Below, in pieces: positions 9,656 through 18,378 of a DNA stretch of 44,130 nucleotides. Location: positions 1 to 44,130 of the forward strand of contig NZ_BJMS01000030.1 in the NCBI RefSeq assembly GCF_006539285.1, written 5' to 3'. Below the pieces are notes generated by a model. That model was not told the DNA's origin and did not search any database. It was given only the letters and a program-made list of their open reading frames with translations. The DNA is from Sporolactobacillus inulinus. Its GTDB lineage: Bacteria > Bacillota > Bacilli > Bacillales > Sporolactobacillaceae. The position numbers were made by a program, and so were the translations under genes. Within the stretch, counting starts at the first letter, position 1. Each line of letters begins with the position of its first letter.

Positions 9656-11167
9656 TTGACGTTGCAAATACCTGATAATGTGAACCTGTTTGATGAGATG
9701 GTAAAGCAAGCGAAGCTGCATCCGAAGAAAGTGATCATTGAGGATACGCAAAATAAATTTACCTATAAGAAGTTTCTGATTGCCGCCAACATTATGAGCA
9801 AGAAGATTCGTGAAGTCGTTGATGATGAGAAACGCATCGGTCTTTTCCTTCCAAATGTTGTGCCTCAGGCGATTGTTCTGTTCGCGCTCTTCAAAAATGA
9901 GCAGCAGCCGTGCCTGTTGAATTTTACAATGGGCGCGCGGAACATCATTGACTGCATTCAAACGGCTTCCTTGAAAACCGTGATGACTTCACGCGAATTC
10001 ATCAAAAAGGCTGATCTCGGTTATGTTCTTGAAGAGATGGAAAAAGAAGTTAAGATTATCTATCTTGAGGATTTGAAGGCTGGGATTTCGACAATGCATA
10101 AAATCTCCGGTTTGGTCGAGGCACGCGTTGCCGGACTGAAGAAACGAGAGATGTCGGAGGTCATCTTGTTTACCTCAGGCACCGAATCAAAACCAAAGGG
10201 CGTCGTCCTGACCCATCGCAATATTTATGCAAACATTATGCAAGTCAAGGAACATATTGAACTCAGTGAGGATGATCGGATTTTCAACCCGCTGCCGCTG
10301 TTTCACTCGTTCGGCATGACCGTCGGCGCGGTTCTACCGTTTATTCTTAATATGAAAGCGTTCCTCTATCCGTCACCACTGAATTTTCGCGACATTCCGA
10401 AGGCGATCTACAAAGATAAGAGCACCTTATTTGTTGCGACCAACACATTCTTCGCCAATTACGCCAAATTCGCCACCAAGAAACAGTTTAAAACGCTGCG
10501 TATTGTTGTCGCCGGTGCGGAAATGTTGAAAGAAGATGTCCGCGAAACATATAAGAAAAAGTTTGGTATCACGATTCTGGAAGGTTATGGAGCAACCGAA
10601 ACATCGCCGATTATCTCGCTCAACACACCGGAACATGTCAAAGAAGGCACGGTTGGCACACTGGTTCCGCTCATGGAAGCAAAGATTGCCAAAGTGGAAG
10701 GCGTCGAGGAAGGCGGCAACCTGATGCTGAAAGGGCCGAACGTGATGAAAGGGTATCTGATTCACGGCAAAGGTTTCGTGCCATGCGGCGAATGGTACAA
10801 TACCGGCGATATCGCGCATATTGATGACGATGGATTTATCCACATCATTGCCCGTCTGAAGCGCTTTGCAAAAATTGCCGGCGAGATGATTTCACTTAAT
10901 AAGGTGGAGGAACTGGCAATGGGATGCTACGGGAGTTCCGACTTTTACGCCGTCAGTATCCCGGATAAACGAAAAGGCGAACAAATCATTCTATTCACCA
11001 CCAAGGCCAAGGTCTCCACACGCGAGTTCAAAAAGTTCATCAAAAGCAAGAAGATGTCGATGCTCTACATGCCTTCGAGCATTGAAACCGTTGATGAAAT
11101 CCCGCTCCTCGGCAGTGGAAAAGCCAACTACTGGAAGATGGAAAATTGGGCAAAACAAAACAATTAA
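9656..11167 (+). CDS. Stand-alone acyl-ACP/acyl-CoA synthetase (AMP-forming)
   Basis: A 503-residue adenylate-forming ligase that would activate a fatty or other carboxylic acid with ATP. The P-loop-like motif LFTSGTESKPKGVVLTHRN lies near residues 172-190, the GYGATETSP motif near 318, and the YNTGDIAHID motif near 381. The sequence resembles the C-terminal synthetase half of Aas (acyl-ACP synthetase), but the N-terminal acyltransferase half and any carrier domain are absent. The TTG start has GGGAG 9 nt upstream. The gene stands alone with its own terminator. Substrate class (fatty acid to CoA, ACP or only the adenylate) is not determined by sequence. Confidence 0.82.
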   Translation: MTLQIPDNVNLFDEMVKQAKLHPKKVIIEDTQNKFTYKKFLIAANIMSKKIREVVDDEKRIGLFLPNVVPQAIVLFALFKNEQQPCLLNFTMGARNIIDCIQTASLKTVMTSREFIKKADLGYVLEEMEKEVKIIYLEDLKAGISTMHKISGLVEARVAGLKKREMSEVILFTSGTESKPKGVVLTHRNIYANIMQVKEHIELSEDDRIFNPLPLFHSFGMTVGAVLPFILNMKAFLYPSPLNFRDIPKAIYKDKSTLFVATNTFFANYAKFATKKQFKTLRIVVAGAEMLKEDVRETYKKKFGITILEGYGATETSPIISLNTPEHVKEGTVGTLVPLMEAKIAKVEGVEEGGNLMLKGPNVMKGYLIHGKGFVPCGEWYNTGDIAHIDDDGFIHIIARLKRFAKIAGEMISLNKVEELAMGCYGSSDFYAVSIPDKRKGEQIILFTTKAKVSTREFKKFIKSKKMSMLYMPSSIETVDEIPLLGSGKANYWKMENWAKQNN

Positions 11168-11176
11168 ACGATCGAC

Positions 11177-11230
11177 AGAGCGGTCCTCACTTACAAGACA
11201 ATCACTCTTGCAAGTCAGGGCTCTTTTTTT
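11177..11230 (+). terminator. Terminator after the synthetase gene
   Basis: AGAGC and GCTCT close a hairpin with ACTTACAAGA and TCTTGCAAGT as inner arms, followed by a run of seven or more T. It lies 10 nt past the stop. Confidence 0.85.
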
Positions 11231-11303
11231 GGTTTCAAGACATTGGTTTTCATTTTAGGCAAGTTAACGTTTGAAGTCAGCCAAACTCCTATACTTTTTT
11301 TCT

Positions 11304-11335
11304 ATAAAAAACAGAGCATCGTCGCCGAGTCTCTG
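11304..11335 (-). terminator. Terminator of the sulfate assimilation operon
   Basis: On the minus strand CAGAG and CTCTG close a hairpin with further CG pairing inside, followed by TTTTTTA. It lies about 50 nt after the sirC stop. Confidence 0.75.
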
Positions 11336-11386
11336 CATGGATAATGCGGGTATAGGATATGTTTTCGTATTGCTTTACAACACTTT

Positions 11387-12013
11387 TTATTGGAATAGGC
11401 TTTCCTTGATAAATGTATCGATATGATGCAAGGTTTGTTCCCGGATTTGCTTCTCTCTATATTTGCGGTCAAGCAGGTTGCGCAGACAGAGGGTCTTATC
11501 AGCCGGACGGGTAACCTTTCGTTTAATTTCCTGACGCATCTGAAACAGAAACTCGAGATAGTCTTCGGTTTGATCATTCAGCCGCCCAGCCGCTTCATCC
11601 CGAATTCGTCGAGCGAGCAGCGGACTCGCTCCGCCTGTTGATACGGCAAGTGTCAATCTTCCTCTGTGAAATACCGCCGGAAGTACAAAATTTCCTTCTT
11701 CATACCGATCAATGTTGTTGACAAGTTGACTTGATCTGGTCTGTTCAGCAATTTGCTTGTTCACTTCACGATCATCGGTTGCCGCAAAGACTATAAAGGC
11801 TGCTTCGGCATCATTTCGTTTCCATGCGCGCCTCAACCAGTGAATTTGTCCTGTTTCCGACCACTTTTTCAACTGCTCAGATCCGTGAACACTGATGACC
11901 GTAACCGTAGCGCCCGCATCGATCAAGGCTTTAATTTTTCGGCAGGCGACCTGACCGCCTCCCGCCACAACTGCTTTTCTTCCCCTAATGTCAAGCATAA
12001 TCGGATAATACAT
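11387..12013 (-). CDS. sirC: Precorrin-2 dehydrogenase (siroheme synthase N-domain)
   Basis: NAD-dependent oxidation of precorrin-2 to sirohydrochlorin, the second step of siroheme synthesis; B. subtilis YlnF is the counterpart. The N-terminal Rossmann loop is VVAGGGQVACRK, and the later STGGASPLLARRIR motif is typical of the siroheme synthase dimerisation/catalytic part. Length 208 with the ATG at 12013, which has GAGGAG 10 nt upstream; an upstream in-frame TTG at 12031 overlaps that site. The start lies inside the end of sirB, a 23-nt overlap that implies coupling. Last gene of the operon, before a terminator. Confidence 0.9.
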   Translation of the reverse strand: MYYPIMLDIRGRKAVVAGGGQVACRKIKALIDAGATVTVISVHGSEQLKKWSETGQIHWLRRAWKRNDAEAAFIVFAATDDREVNKQIAEQTRSSQLVNNIDRYEEGNFVLPAVFHRGRLTLAVSTGGASPLLARRIRDEAAGRLNDQTEDYLEFLFQMRQEIKRKVTRPADKTLCLRNLLDRKYREKQIREQTLHHIDTFIKESLFQ

Positions 12014-12740
12014 GGTGAAGCGACTCCTCAACCCTTTTTTTCATTAATTGAATCAGATTCGGGTGATAACCGAGCGGCCGACACAGAGTGATCGATGCAC
12101 CAGCCTTGTTTTTTACATCAATTGACCGATAGATCGTTTTCATTAAAACACCGCTGAAAAGCAGATAAGGAATGACATAGACATGCCGCCACTGCTCACG
12201 AATGACTTGGTCGAGTCCTTCGTCAAAGGTTGGTTTGGCAGCGGCCATATAACAGAGAGTCACCGACTCCATGCCTTTCTGATGCAGCAGATGACGAATC
12301 TGGGCAAAATTGCGTTTTGTATCGGGATCACTGGAGCCCCTGCCGACAAGCAGAATTGCCGAACCCTGAGGCAGAGGGTCTTGCTGCTCATGCAGCCGTT
12401 CAATTAAGAGCGACACGATCCTTTCATCGACACCGAATGGCCGGCCATAGATAAATCGCACATCGGGATAAAGGTGCTCTGCTTGTTTGATGACTCTGGG
12501 AATATCTCGCTTAGCGTGACCTGCCGTCAATAACAAGAGCGGCTGAACCAGGACCACTTCTGCGCCGGCTGCGATGCATTGGCGGATGCCGTCCAAAATC
12601 CCGGGCTGAACAATCTCGAGATAGCAGACCCGTTGAATCGGTGCATCGACTTGTTTCATGCATGACGAAAGAAACTGATTCGCCTGCTTTACGCCTTCAT
12701 GAATGCGTGTTCCATGGCTAACGTACAGCACAGCAAGCAT
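11991..12740 (-). CDS. sirB: Sirohydrochlorin ferrochelatase (CbiX family)
   Basis: Inserts Fe2+ into sirohydrochlorin to make siroheme; B. subtilis YlnE/SirB is the counterpart. The N-terminal VSHGTR carries the family's catalytic histidine region, LTAGHAKRDIP holds the second histidine, and VGRGSSDPD opens the second half, so the protein has the double CbiX repeat (249 residues). It starts 2 nt from the SUMT stop and overlaps sirC, consistent with a tightly packed operon supplying cofactor for the sulfite reductase encoded upstream. Confidence 0.92.
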   Translation of the reverse strand: MLAVLYVSHGTRIHEGVKQANQFLSSCMKQVDAPIQRVCYLEIVQPGILDGIRQCIAAGAEVVLVQPLLLLTAGHAKRDIPRVIKQAEHLYPDVRFIYGRPFGVDERIVSLLIERLHEQQDPLPQGSAILLVGRGSSDPDTKRNFAQIRHLLHQKGMESVTLCYMAAAKPTFDEGLDQVIREQWRHVYVIPYLLFSGVLMKTIYRSIDVKNKAGASITLCRPLGYHPNLIQLMKKRVEESLHHVLSDYA

Positions 12741-12741
12741 C

Positions 12742-13518
12742 TTATAAAGCCTCCTTGACGGGATCTGCGGACGGCTCCATCGCTTCGAACCCTTTTAATT
12801 GATCCCTGAGCCTGACCACTTCGCCAACAAGGATCATTGACGGGCTCTGTATTTTTTGTTTCGCTGCTTCATCAGCGGCATGGCTCAATGTACTCGTGAC
12901 GGTACGCTGGTGTTCTGTTGTTCCCCATTCAATCAATGCGACCGGTGTTGACGGATGCCGTCCGTTTATAATTAGTTCATTCGTAATATGGGCGATATTG
13001 CCGACACCCATGTAGATTGCCAACGTATCGACGCCGGTAGCCAGCTTTGCCCAGTCGATTTTTTCCTGTCCACCCGCTTTCGCATGCCCGGTTACAAAGG
13101 CCAGTGAACTGGAGTAGTCGCGATGGGTTGCTGGAATGCCTGCATAGGCCGGTGCAGCAATTCCTGCGGTAATACCCGGCACCACTTCAAAAGCAATCCC
13201 TTCTTTTGCAAGAAATACCGCTTCTTCACCGCCTCGTCCGAAAACAAACGGATCGCCGCCTTTCAATCGAACAACGCGCTTATTTTTCTTAGCCTGGTTG
13301 ACTAAGATATGGTTGATTGCTCCTTGTTTTAGTGGATGCGAATGCGGCATTTTTCCGCAATAAATGCGTTTGGCAGTCGGTTTTGCTTCATTGACCAAAA
13401 CGTCATTCACCAGTCGGTCATAGACAATCACATCAGCAGTTTGAATAAGCCGAAGACCTTTGACAGTGATCAAATCCGGATCACCCGGACCGGCACCGAC
13501 TAAATATACTTTTCCCAT
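12742..13518 (-). CDS. sumT: Uroporphyrinogen-III C-methyltransferase (SUMT)
   Basis: SAM-dependent double methylation of uroporphyrinogen III to precorrin-2, the committed step toward siroheme; counterpart of B. subtilis YlnD. The family signature VGAGPGDPDLITVKG is at the N-terminus, with VRLKGGDPFVFGRGGEE near residue 82 and GITAGIAAPAYAGIP near 115. Length 258 is normal and there is no fused CysG domain. It is preceded by a small protein gene and followed at once by sirB. Confidence 0.95.
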   Translation of the reverse strand: MGKVYLVGAGPGDPDLITVKGLRLIQTADVIVYDRLVNDVLVNEAKPTAKRIYCGKMPHSHPLKQGAINHILVNQAKKNKRVVRLKGGDPFVFGRGGEEAVFLAKEGIAFEVVPGITAGIAAPAYAGIPATHRDYSSSLAFVTGHAKAGGQEKIDWAKLATGVDTLAIYMGVGNIAHITNELIINGRHPSTPVALIEWGTTEHQRTVTSTLSHAADEAAKQKIQSPSMILVGEVVRLRDQLKGFEAMEPSADPVKEAL

Positions 13519-13532
13519 CCGTTCTTCCTCCC

Positions 13533-13751
13533 TTACTCAAATCGTTCCCTTGGCAGAATTGCAAAGCCTGACCCTTTTTTTGAAATACTCTTTTTTTGCA
13601 TCAGAGCAATATGATCGATCTGCGGTAATTTTAAAAGGGTATGATCCAATTCCCGGTCGACAACTCGGAAGGCTGCTTCTTCATTTTCTGCTACAGCGAC
13701 GACTGGAATCTCCGATGTACCGGCCGTCACAATAAAGCGAAACAACTCCAT
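13533..13751 (-). CDS. Small conserved-looking protein in the sulfur operon (possibly DUF3906)
   Basis: A 72-residue soluble protein starting MELFRFIVTAG and containing the segment EIPVVAVAENEEAAF. I recall a family of this size, DUF3906, beside sulfite reductase genes in bacilli; that link is from memory and not verified. It starts 7 nt after the sulfite reductase stop and is 15 nt from the SUMT start, so it is a genuine operon member. No cysteines are present. Function unknown. Confidence 0.65.
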   Translation of the reverse strand: MELFRFIVTAGTSEIPVVAVAENEEAAFRVVDRELDHTLLKLPQIDHIALMQKKSISKKGSGFAILPRERFE

Positions 13752-13757
13752 GGCCCT

Positions 13758-15386
13758 TCACCCGACTTCCTGTGTGCGCGATTTTAGAATTTTATCAAGT
13801 AATTCTTGCAGAAACGGTATACCGACACGGTTGCTGAATGCATAGAAGCTCTCACCAAGCTCCTTGTTGTCTCGGAAATAAATCAGGAAGTCTTTCAGAA
13901 CATCCGGTAATAGATCGTTAGGAATCCTCCCTTTTAACCGTTCGTTAAATTTGCCCTCACCTTCAAGTGTCCCACCGACAAACAGTTCATAGGCATCAAT
14001 CAGCTTTTTATCCTTCGTGCGCAGCTTCAGTCCTTGCAAACCGATTTCGGCGATTTGACGCTGCGCGCAAGAATTCGTACAGCCAACCATATGAATACGA
14101 ACCGGAACATCAATATCAATCTCCCGATCAAGAAATTCTGCGATTTCTCTCATGCGATCTTTCGTGTTCGTCAGGGCCAGATTGCAAAATTCATTGCCGG
14201 TGCAGGCAACTGCGTATCCGATAAAATGTGACGGTCGAATCGGAAAACGTTTGAAAATAGCGTTTGCGAGCAAGCTTTCAACTTGGTCATCCGGAATATT
14301 GGGGATAATCAGATTCTGAGAATTAGCGGTTCTCAATTCGCCGCTGCCATAGGTTTTTGCAAGCTGAGCAAACGCATAAAAATCATTCGCTGCGATACGT
14401 CCAACCGGTACACTGACACCGACATAGCTGAATCCTTTTTGCTTCTGCGGATGCACGCCGTAGAAGAAACCTGCATTCCATCCTTTAAATTCATCATGAC
14501 CAGTCGTTTCAAGTGGTCCGGTCTGCTCCAAAACTTTCTTCTCGAACGTCTCAATGCCCCAGTCGGCAATCAAATATTTAAGCCGTGCGCGTGCGCGACT
14601 TTTTCGATAACCATAGTCGCGATACAGATTAGTAACCGCTGCAGCGATCTTCACCACTTCTTGAGGACGAACAAACACATTCAGCTGCCGGGCAAGATAA
14701 GGCTTCGCCGCAAGGCCCCCGCCAACCAGCACATGAAAACCTTTAACCGATTGTCCATCGATCACTTTGGTCGCCGGAATAAAAGCAAGATCATTGATTT
14801 GAGCATGTCCCGCGTTATAAATATTTGTGTTCACTGATATTTTGTACTTACGTGGCAGATTGGAATAATCCGGATTATCCTGGAAAAAGTCAAAGAGGTC
14901 TTTTACGACCGGACGTGTGTCAAACAATTCATCCGAATCGATACCGGCAAGCGGATTACCGACAATGTTGCGCGGTGCATCGCCTTCTGCTTCACTTGTT
15001 GTCAGACCGACTGCATGCAGACGGTCAAAAACTTCCGGGAGCTTCTCAAGAGGGACCCAATGATATTGGATTGCCTGACGCGTGGTGAGATCCAAAAAAC
15101 CGCGTCCGAATGCGTTGCCGATTTCAGATAGAACAACTGCCTGATCATTGTTCATAATTCCCGTTGGTACTTTCACACGAAGCATGAACAATCCTTTATC
15201 CTGTGGTTTCTGTACCGTCAACCCAGCATATTTAAAATACATGTACTGATCTTTCGGAATGGACGCGAATCCTTCTTTCGCATACTTCGGAATATCATCA
15301 AAGATGGACAAGCCGTCTTTCTTTAACTTATTGATTTCATTTTTGTTGAGTTTCTCATTATTCGCCCAAACCTTTTCATAAGCCAT
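13758..15386 (-). CDS. Siroheme/[4Fe-4S] sulfite (or nitrite) reductase, ferredoxin type
   Basis: Six-electron reduction of sulfite to sulfide in assimilation; the same fold also reduces nitrite, but the sulfate operon context favours sulfite. The 542-residue protein carries the cluster/siroheme ligands as Cys-x5-Cys in ACTGNEFC and Cys-x3-Cys in GCTNSC, near residues 410 and 450. The layout (two ferredoxin-like repeats, DLTTRQAIQYHW near residue 100) fits the ferredoxin-dependent Sir/NirA group. No CysJ flavoprotein is encoded in the window, so the electron donor is not evident. The ATG at 15386 is chosen because a GAGGAGG site lies 9 nt upstream; an earlier ATG at 15404 overlaps that site. 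Confidence 0.88.
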   Translation of the reverse strand: MAYEKVWANNEKLNKNEINKLKKDGLSIFDDIPKYAKEGFASIPKDQYMYFKYAGLTVQKPQDKGLFMLRVKVPTGIMNNDQAVVLSEIGNAFGRGFLDLTTRQAIQYHWVPLEKLPEVFDRLHAVGLTTSEAEGDAPRNIVGNPLAGIDSDELFDTRPVVKDLFDFFQDNPDYSNLPRKYKISVNTNIYNAGHAQINDLAFIPATKVIDGQSVKGFHVLVGGGLAAKPYLARQLNVFVRPQEVVKIAAAVTNLYRDYGYRKSRARARLKYLIADWGIETFEKKVLEQTGPLETTGHDEFKGWNAGFFYGVHPQKQKGFSYVGVSVPVGRIAANDFYAFAQLAKTYGSGELRTANSQNLIIPNIPDDQVESLLANAIFKRFPIRPSHFIGYAVACTGNEFCNLALTNTKDRMREIAEFLDREIDIDVPVRIHMVGCTNSCAQRQIAEIGLQGLKLRTKDKKLIDAYELFVGGTLEGEGKFNERLKGRIPNDLLPDVLKDFLIYFRDNKELGESFYAFSNRVGIPFLQELLDKILKSRTQEVG

Positions 15387-15411
15387 CGGCGCCTTCCTCC
15401 TCATTACCGGA

Positions 15412-16020
15412 TCATTTGTTGCCGATCACCCGGTTTTTTTCTAATAGATCAATGACGTTCTGCGTGCCCTCCTCCAGGCTCTGTTCTGATGTGTCAATGA
15501 TCAGATCAGGCGCCGGAGGTTCTTCATAGGGCGATGTGATACCGGTAAATGCTGTAATTTGACCGGCGAGCGCTTTCTTGTACAAACCTTTCGGATCACG
15601 CTTTTCGCATACCTCAAGTGGGCACTTTACATAGATCTCAAAAAATTCATCATCCGCGACGCGCTGTCGTGCCGCTTCGCGATCTGCCTGAAAAGGCGAG
15701 ATAAAGGCAGTCAGCACAATCGCATTGCTGTCGACAAACAAGCCGGCTACTTCACTGATTCTGCGAATATTTTCTTTTCGATCCGCTGCGGAGAAGCCCA
15801 GATCACTATTCAGCCCGGTTCGGATATTGTCTCCGTCAAGGAGATAGGTATGGATTCCGCGCTTAAAAAGTTCATGTTCAACACGATTGGCAAGCGTCGA
15901 TTTTCCTGAGCCGGACAAGCCGGTAAACCAAACAACGGCGCCTCCGTGCTCGCTTCTTCTTTCTCTGTCCGTTTTCGTTACGGTTGTTTGGTGCCAAATG
16001 ATATGCTCTGCATCCGCCAT
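15412..16020 (-). CDS. cysC: Adenylylsulfate (APS) kinase
   Basis: Phosphorylates APS to PAPS with ATP. The Walker A motif is GLSGSGKST near residue 35, and LLDGDNIRTGLNSDLGFS and ENIRRISEVA are typical APS-kinase segments. The ATG at 16020 (202 residues) follows an AAGGGGG stretch by about 11 nt; an upstream TTG at 16047 would overlap the end of sat by 11 nt. The kinase sits with a CysH that has the cluster cysteines of APS reductases, so PAPS formation is not strictly required for reduction. Confidence 0.94.
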   Translation of the reverse strand: MADAEHIIWHQTTVTKTDRERRSEHGGAVVWFTGLSGSGKSTLANRVEHELFKRGIHTYLLDGDNIRTGLNSDLGFSAADRKENIRRISEVAGLFVDSNAIVLTAFISPFQADREAARQRVADDEFFEIYVKCPLEVCEKRDPKGLYKKALAGQITAFTGITSPYEEPPAPDLIIDTSEQSLEEGTQNVIDLLEKNRVIGNK

Positions 16021-16036
16021 GCGCCCTACATCCCCC

Positions 16037-17188
16037 TTACTTCGCAAGATCTGCCTTTTCTCTTAATCCGTCAATCAAAATCTGAGCAACTTCCGGTCTG
16101 CTGAACGTTTCAGGTGGCCGGATGCCATCCCTAAGCAAAGCTCTTACTTTCGTTCCGGAAAGGGATACATGGTTAGATGGATCGTGCGGGCAGGTTTTGT
16201 TTGACGCCATGCTTCCGCATTTTTTGCAGAAATAGCTGTTTTCAAAGAAAAGGGTTTGAATATCCAGTTCATCACGCGAAAAGTTAGAAAAAATCTTCTG
16301 CGCGTCATAGGGTCCATAATAATCCTTAACCCCGGCATGATCTCTGCCGACAATAAAATGCGTACACCCGAAATTTTTCCGGCAAATCGCATGGAAAACA
16401 GCTTCACGCGGCCCTGCATAGCGCATCGCAGCCGGGAATACGGCTAGTGCCGTTCGCTCCTTCACGTAATAGTTGTCGATCAAGGCATGGTAGCTTCGCA
16501 AACGAATATCCGCAGGAATATCATCTTTTTTTGTTTCGCCGACCAAGGGATTGATAAACAGCCCATCAACCGTCTCAAGCGCTGTCTTTTGAATATGCTC
16601 GTGAGCGCGATGGATCGGATTACGCGTCTGAAAGCCAACAATGGTCTTCCAGCCTTTTCGATCAAACAAACGCCGCGTTTCTGCAGGATCCAAGAAATCG
16701 TTCGCAAACTCAGCAGGTCGTTTCGAGCGCTTAATCAGTTCAATCGGACCAGACAGATACACGTCGCCGCGTTCATACAACCGTTTCACACCCGGATGTG
16801 CGGTATCATTTGTTAAGTACACCTTTCTTGCTTCATTTTCCTTATCCGGATGATATTTTTCGGTGATCTCAATCGTACCGTATACCTCACCTTGGTAGGT
16901 CAGTTTAACTTTTTCGCCAATGCTTACCCGTTCAGCTGCGTCCTCGGTTACCGGCAATGTCACCGGAATTGTCCAAGCAAGCCCAGTTGTCAGCCGCATC
17001 GTTTCGACAACTGAACGATAGTTCTCCTCATTAAGAAAACCGGTGAGCGGGCTGTAAATGCCACTTGCAATCAATTCCAGATCACTCAATGCGACTTGGT
17101 CAATCTGAAGTTCTTTATCCAGTTCATCAACGGCTCCCCCAAAGTTTTGCCGATTCACCAGTGTGCCGCCATGCGGTATGCTTGTCAT
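16037..17188 (-). CDS. sat: Sulfate adenylyltransferase (ATP sulfurylase)
   Basis: First step of sulfate assimilation: ATP plus sulfate to APS and pyrophosphate. The 383-residue protein carries the ATP-binding [11 protein letters not shown] motif near residue 190 and the [13 protein letters not shown] motif near 285, both diagnostic of the monofunctional archaeal/bacterial/B. subtilis Sat type. A Cys cluster near residue 315-330 (FCKKCGSM and KTCPHD) suggests a structural metal site. It follows cysH by 92 nt with no obvious terminator and precedes cysC. Confidence 0.96.
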   Translation of the reverse strand: MTSIPHGGTLVNRQNFGGAVDELDKELQIDQVALSDLELIASGIYSPLTGFLNEENYRSVVETMRLTTGLAWTIPVTLPVTEDAAERVSIGEKVKLTYQGEVYGTIEITEKYHPDKENEARKVYLTNDTAHPGVKRLYERGDVYLSGPIELIKRSKRPAEFANDFLDPAETRRLFDRKGWKTIVGFQTRNPIHRAHEHIQKTALETVDGLFINPLVGETKKDDIPADIRLRSYHALIDNYYVKERTALAVFPAAMRYAGPREAVFHAICRKNFGCTHFIVGRDHAGVKDYYGPYDAQKIFSNFSRDELDIQTLFFENSYFCKKCGSMASNKTCPHDPSNHVSLSGTKVRALLRDGIRPPETFSRPEVAQILIDGLREKADLAK

Positions 17189-17280
17189 GATTTTCCCCTC
17201 ATTTCCGTTTCTAAAATTGCATCTCTTTCAAGTTTTCAAATGGCATTAATCGTATTATTCATCTGATTATACTCGGAATT

Positions 17281-18018
17281 TTAGTCTTTTAAATGAAGCC
17301 CGCATTCCGTTTTATCAAACGCGCTCCACCTGCCAGCGCGCTGATCTTCGCCGGCTTTCACCGGTCGCGTACAATAGGCGCAGCCGATACTAGGATAGTT
17401 TTGATCATGCAGCGGATTATACGGTAAATCATGTTTGCGCACATAATCCCATATTTCCGTCCATTTCCAATGGATAAGCGGACAAATTTTCACCGATTGA
17501 AAGCGTTCATCTTTGTTTACAAATGAAACGGATCGTCTTAGTGGCGACTGCTCATGCCTTAGCCCGGAAATCCATGCGTTATAGTGTTTTAATCGCCCCG
17601 CAAGCGGATCGATTTTGCGGATCCGGCAACAGAGATCGGGTCGCCGCTTCCAAAGCTCCGCGCCATATTCTTCAGCTTGTTGTTCAGGAGTAAGCGCAGG
17701 TTTTTCTTTGATGATCTTCAGTTGCGGATAACGCTTTTCCACGCGATCGATCAGCTCATAGGTTTCCTTGAAGTGAAAATCAGTGTCGAGAAAAATAACC
17801 GAAGCCGTTTTGTTCATTGAGTAAATCAGATCAATCAGCACCATTCCTTCAACACCGAAACTGCAGGAATAAACGACTTTATCCCCATACTCCTGGAAGG
17901 CCCACCCGAGTACTTTTCTGGACTCAAGCAACGCTATTCGATCACTGAATTCAGGGAGTTTCGCATTGCCCCATTGACTGTAAGTTACTGTATTCGACGT
18001 TGCACTCACCTCTTTCAT
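17281..18018 (-). CDS. cysH: APS/PAPS reductase with [4Fe-4S] cysteines
   Basis: Thioredoxin-dependent reduction of APS or PAPS to sulfite. The 245-residue protein has the SCSFGVEG substrate loop near residue 52, the cluster cysteines CC (in DLCCR) and CxxC (in GCAYCTRP), and the C-terminal nucleophile KTECGLH. The CC...CxxC set marks the iron-sulfur group, which in B. subtilis CysH accepts both APS and PAPS. The ATG at 18018 lacks a clear ribosome site; a TTG just before it is equally weak. First classical gene of the operon, 44 nt after the small ferredoxin-like ORF and under the S-box. Confidence 0.93.
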   Translation of the reverse strand: MKEVSATSNTVTYSQWGNAKLPEFSDRIALLESRKVLGWAFQEYGDKVVYSCSFGVEGMVLIDLIYSMNKTASVIFLDTDFHFKETYELIDRVEKRYPQLKIIKEKPALTPEQQAEEYGAELWKRRPDLCCRIRKIDPLAGRLKHYNAWISGLRHEQSPLRRSVSFVNKDERFQSVKICPLIHWKWTEIWDYVRKHDLPYNPLHDQNYPSIGCAYCTRPVKAGEDQRAGRWSAFDKTECGLHLKD

Positions 18019-18062
18019 CAATTTCGCAGCCTACGTTTAGGAAAAAAATACCGATTAAATAG

Positions 18063-18179
18063 TCACCATTTGCACTCGCCATCCGGCATCGCATCCTCCA
18101 GCATTGTTTTCACAGGGCAGGCGTCTGGGTATTTCCCTACTTTTTCACCAATACCAGCCGATGTAATGACAAATGCCAC
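18063..18179 (-). CDS. 38-residue ferredoxin-like leader ORF
   Basis: GTG start at 18179 placed 9 nt after a perfect AGGAGGAGG (18189-18197), then 38 codons and TGA. The start MAFVITSAGIGEK and the later DACPV look like the first third of a bacterial 7Fe/8Fe ferredoxin (pattern M-x-[FY]-V-I-T-x-x-C-I-G...V-C-P-V), but two of the three cysteines expected in this part are absent (Gly in SAGIG, Tyr in GKYPD); Cys remain at DACPV and GECKW. No ferredoxin remainder is found downstream in any frame. It lies directly after the riboswitch terminator and before cysH. It could be a short functional protein, a translational leader or a remnant. Confidence 0.6.
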   Translation of the reverse strand: MAFVITSAGIGEKVGKYPDACPVKTMLEDAMPDGECKW

Positions 18180-18197
18180 TCGTTTTAACCTCCTCCT

Positions 18198-18237
18198 AAA
18201 AAAATAACCCTTCTTCCATTTTGTAGGAAAAAAGGTT
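18198..18237 (-). terminator. S-box riboswitch terminator
   Basis: On the minus strand AACCTTTTTTCC (18226-18237) pairs along all 12 bases (with G-U pairs) with GGAAGAAGGGTT (18206-18217), loop of 8, followed by ATTTTTTT. It lies 12 nt after the aptamer and directly before the AGGAGGAGG site, so termination would silence the whole operon. Confidence 0.88.
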
Positions 18238-18249
18238 GCGTCGTTTTTC

Positions 18250-18360
18250 CTATCTTTCAAAATGGTTGACCATTTTGCTGGAATTAGCACCTTACAGAGA
18301 AAACGAATCTGTGCAGGTTGCCGGATGTCATCGGGCCAGTCCCTCCATCACTCTGGATAG
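18250..18360 (-). ncRNA. SAM-I (S-box) riboswitch aptamer
   Basis: The minus strand carries the S-box core in order: closing helix CTATC (18356-18360) and GATAG (18250-18254), GATGGAGGGACTGGCCC, GATGACATCCGGCAACC, and AAGGTGCTAATTCCAGCA. These are the conserved kink-turn, SAM-pocket and pseudoknot segments. With SAM bound, transcription should stop at the terminator at 18198-18237, shutting off sulfate assimilation. B. subtilis cysH also has an S-box leader (established knowledge). Confidence 0.96.
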
Positions 18361-18378
18361 ATCATTTAGTTGTGTTTG

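Noticed and set aside
10427-10843. 138-codon minus-strand ORF inside the acyl synthetase gene
   Set aside because: Antisense shadow of a conserved enzyme.
14283-14837. 184-codon plus-strand ORF within the sulfite reductase gene
   Set aside because: Antisense to a clear, conserved enzyme and without recognisable motifs.
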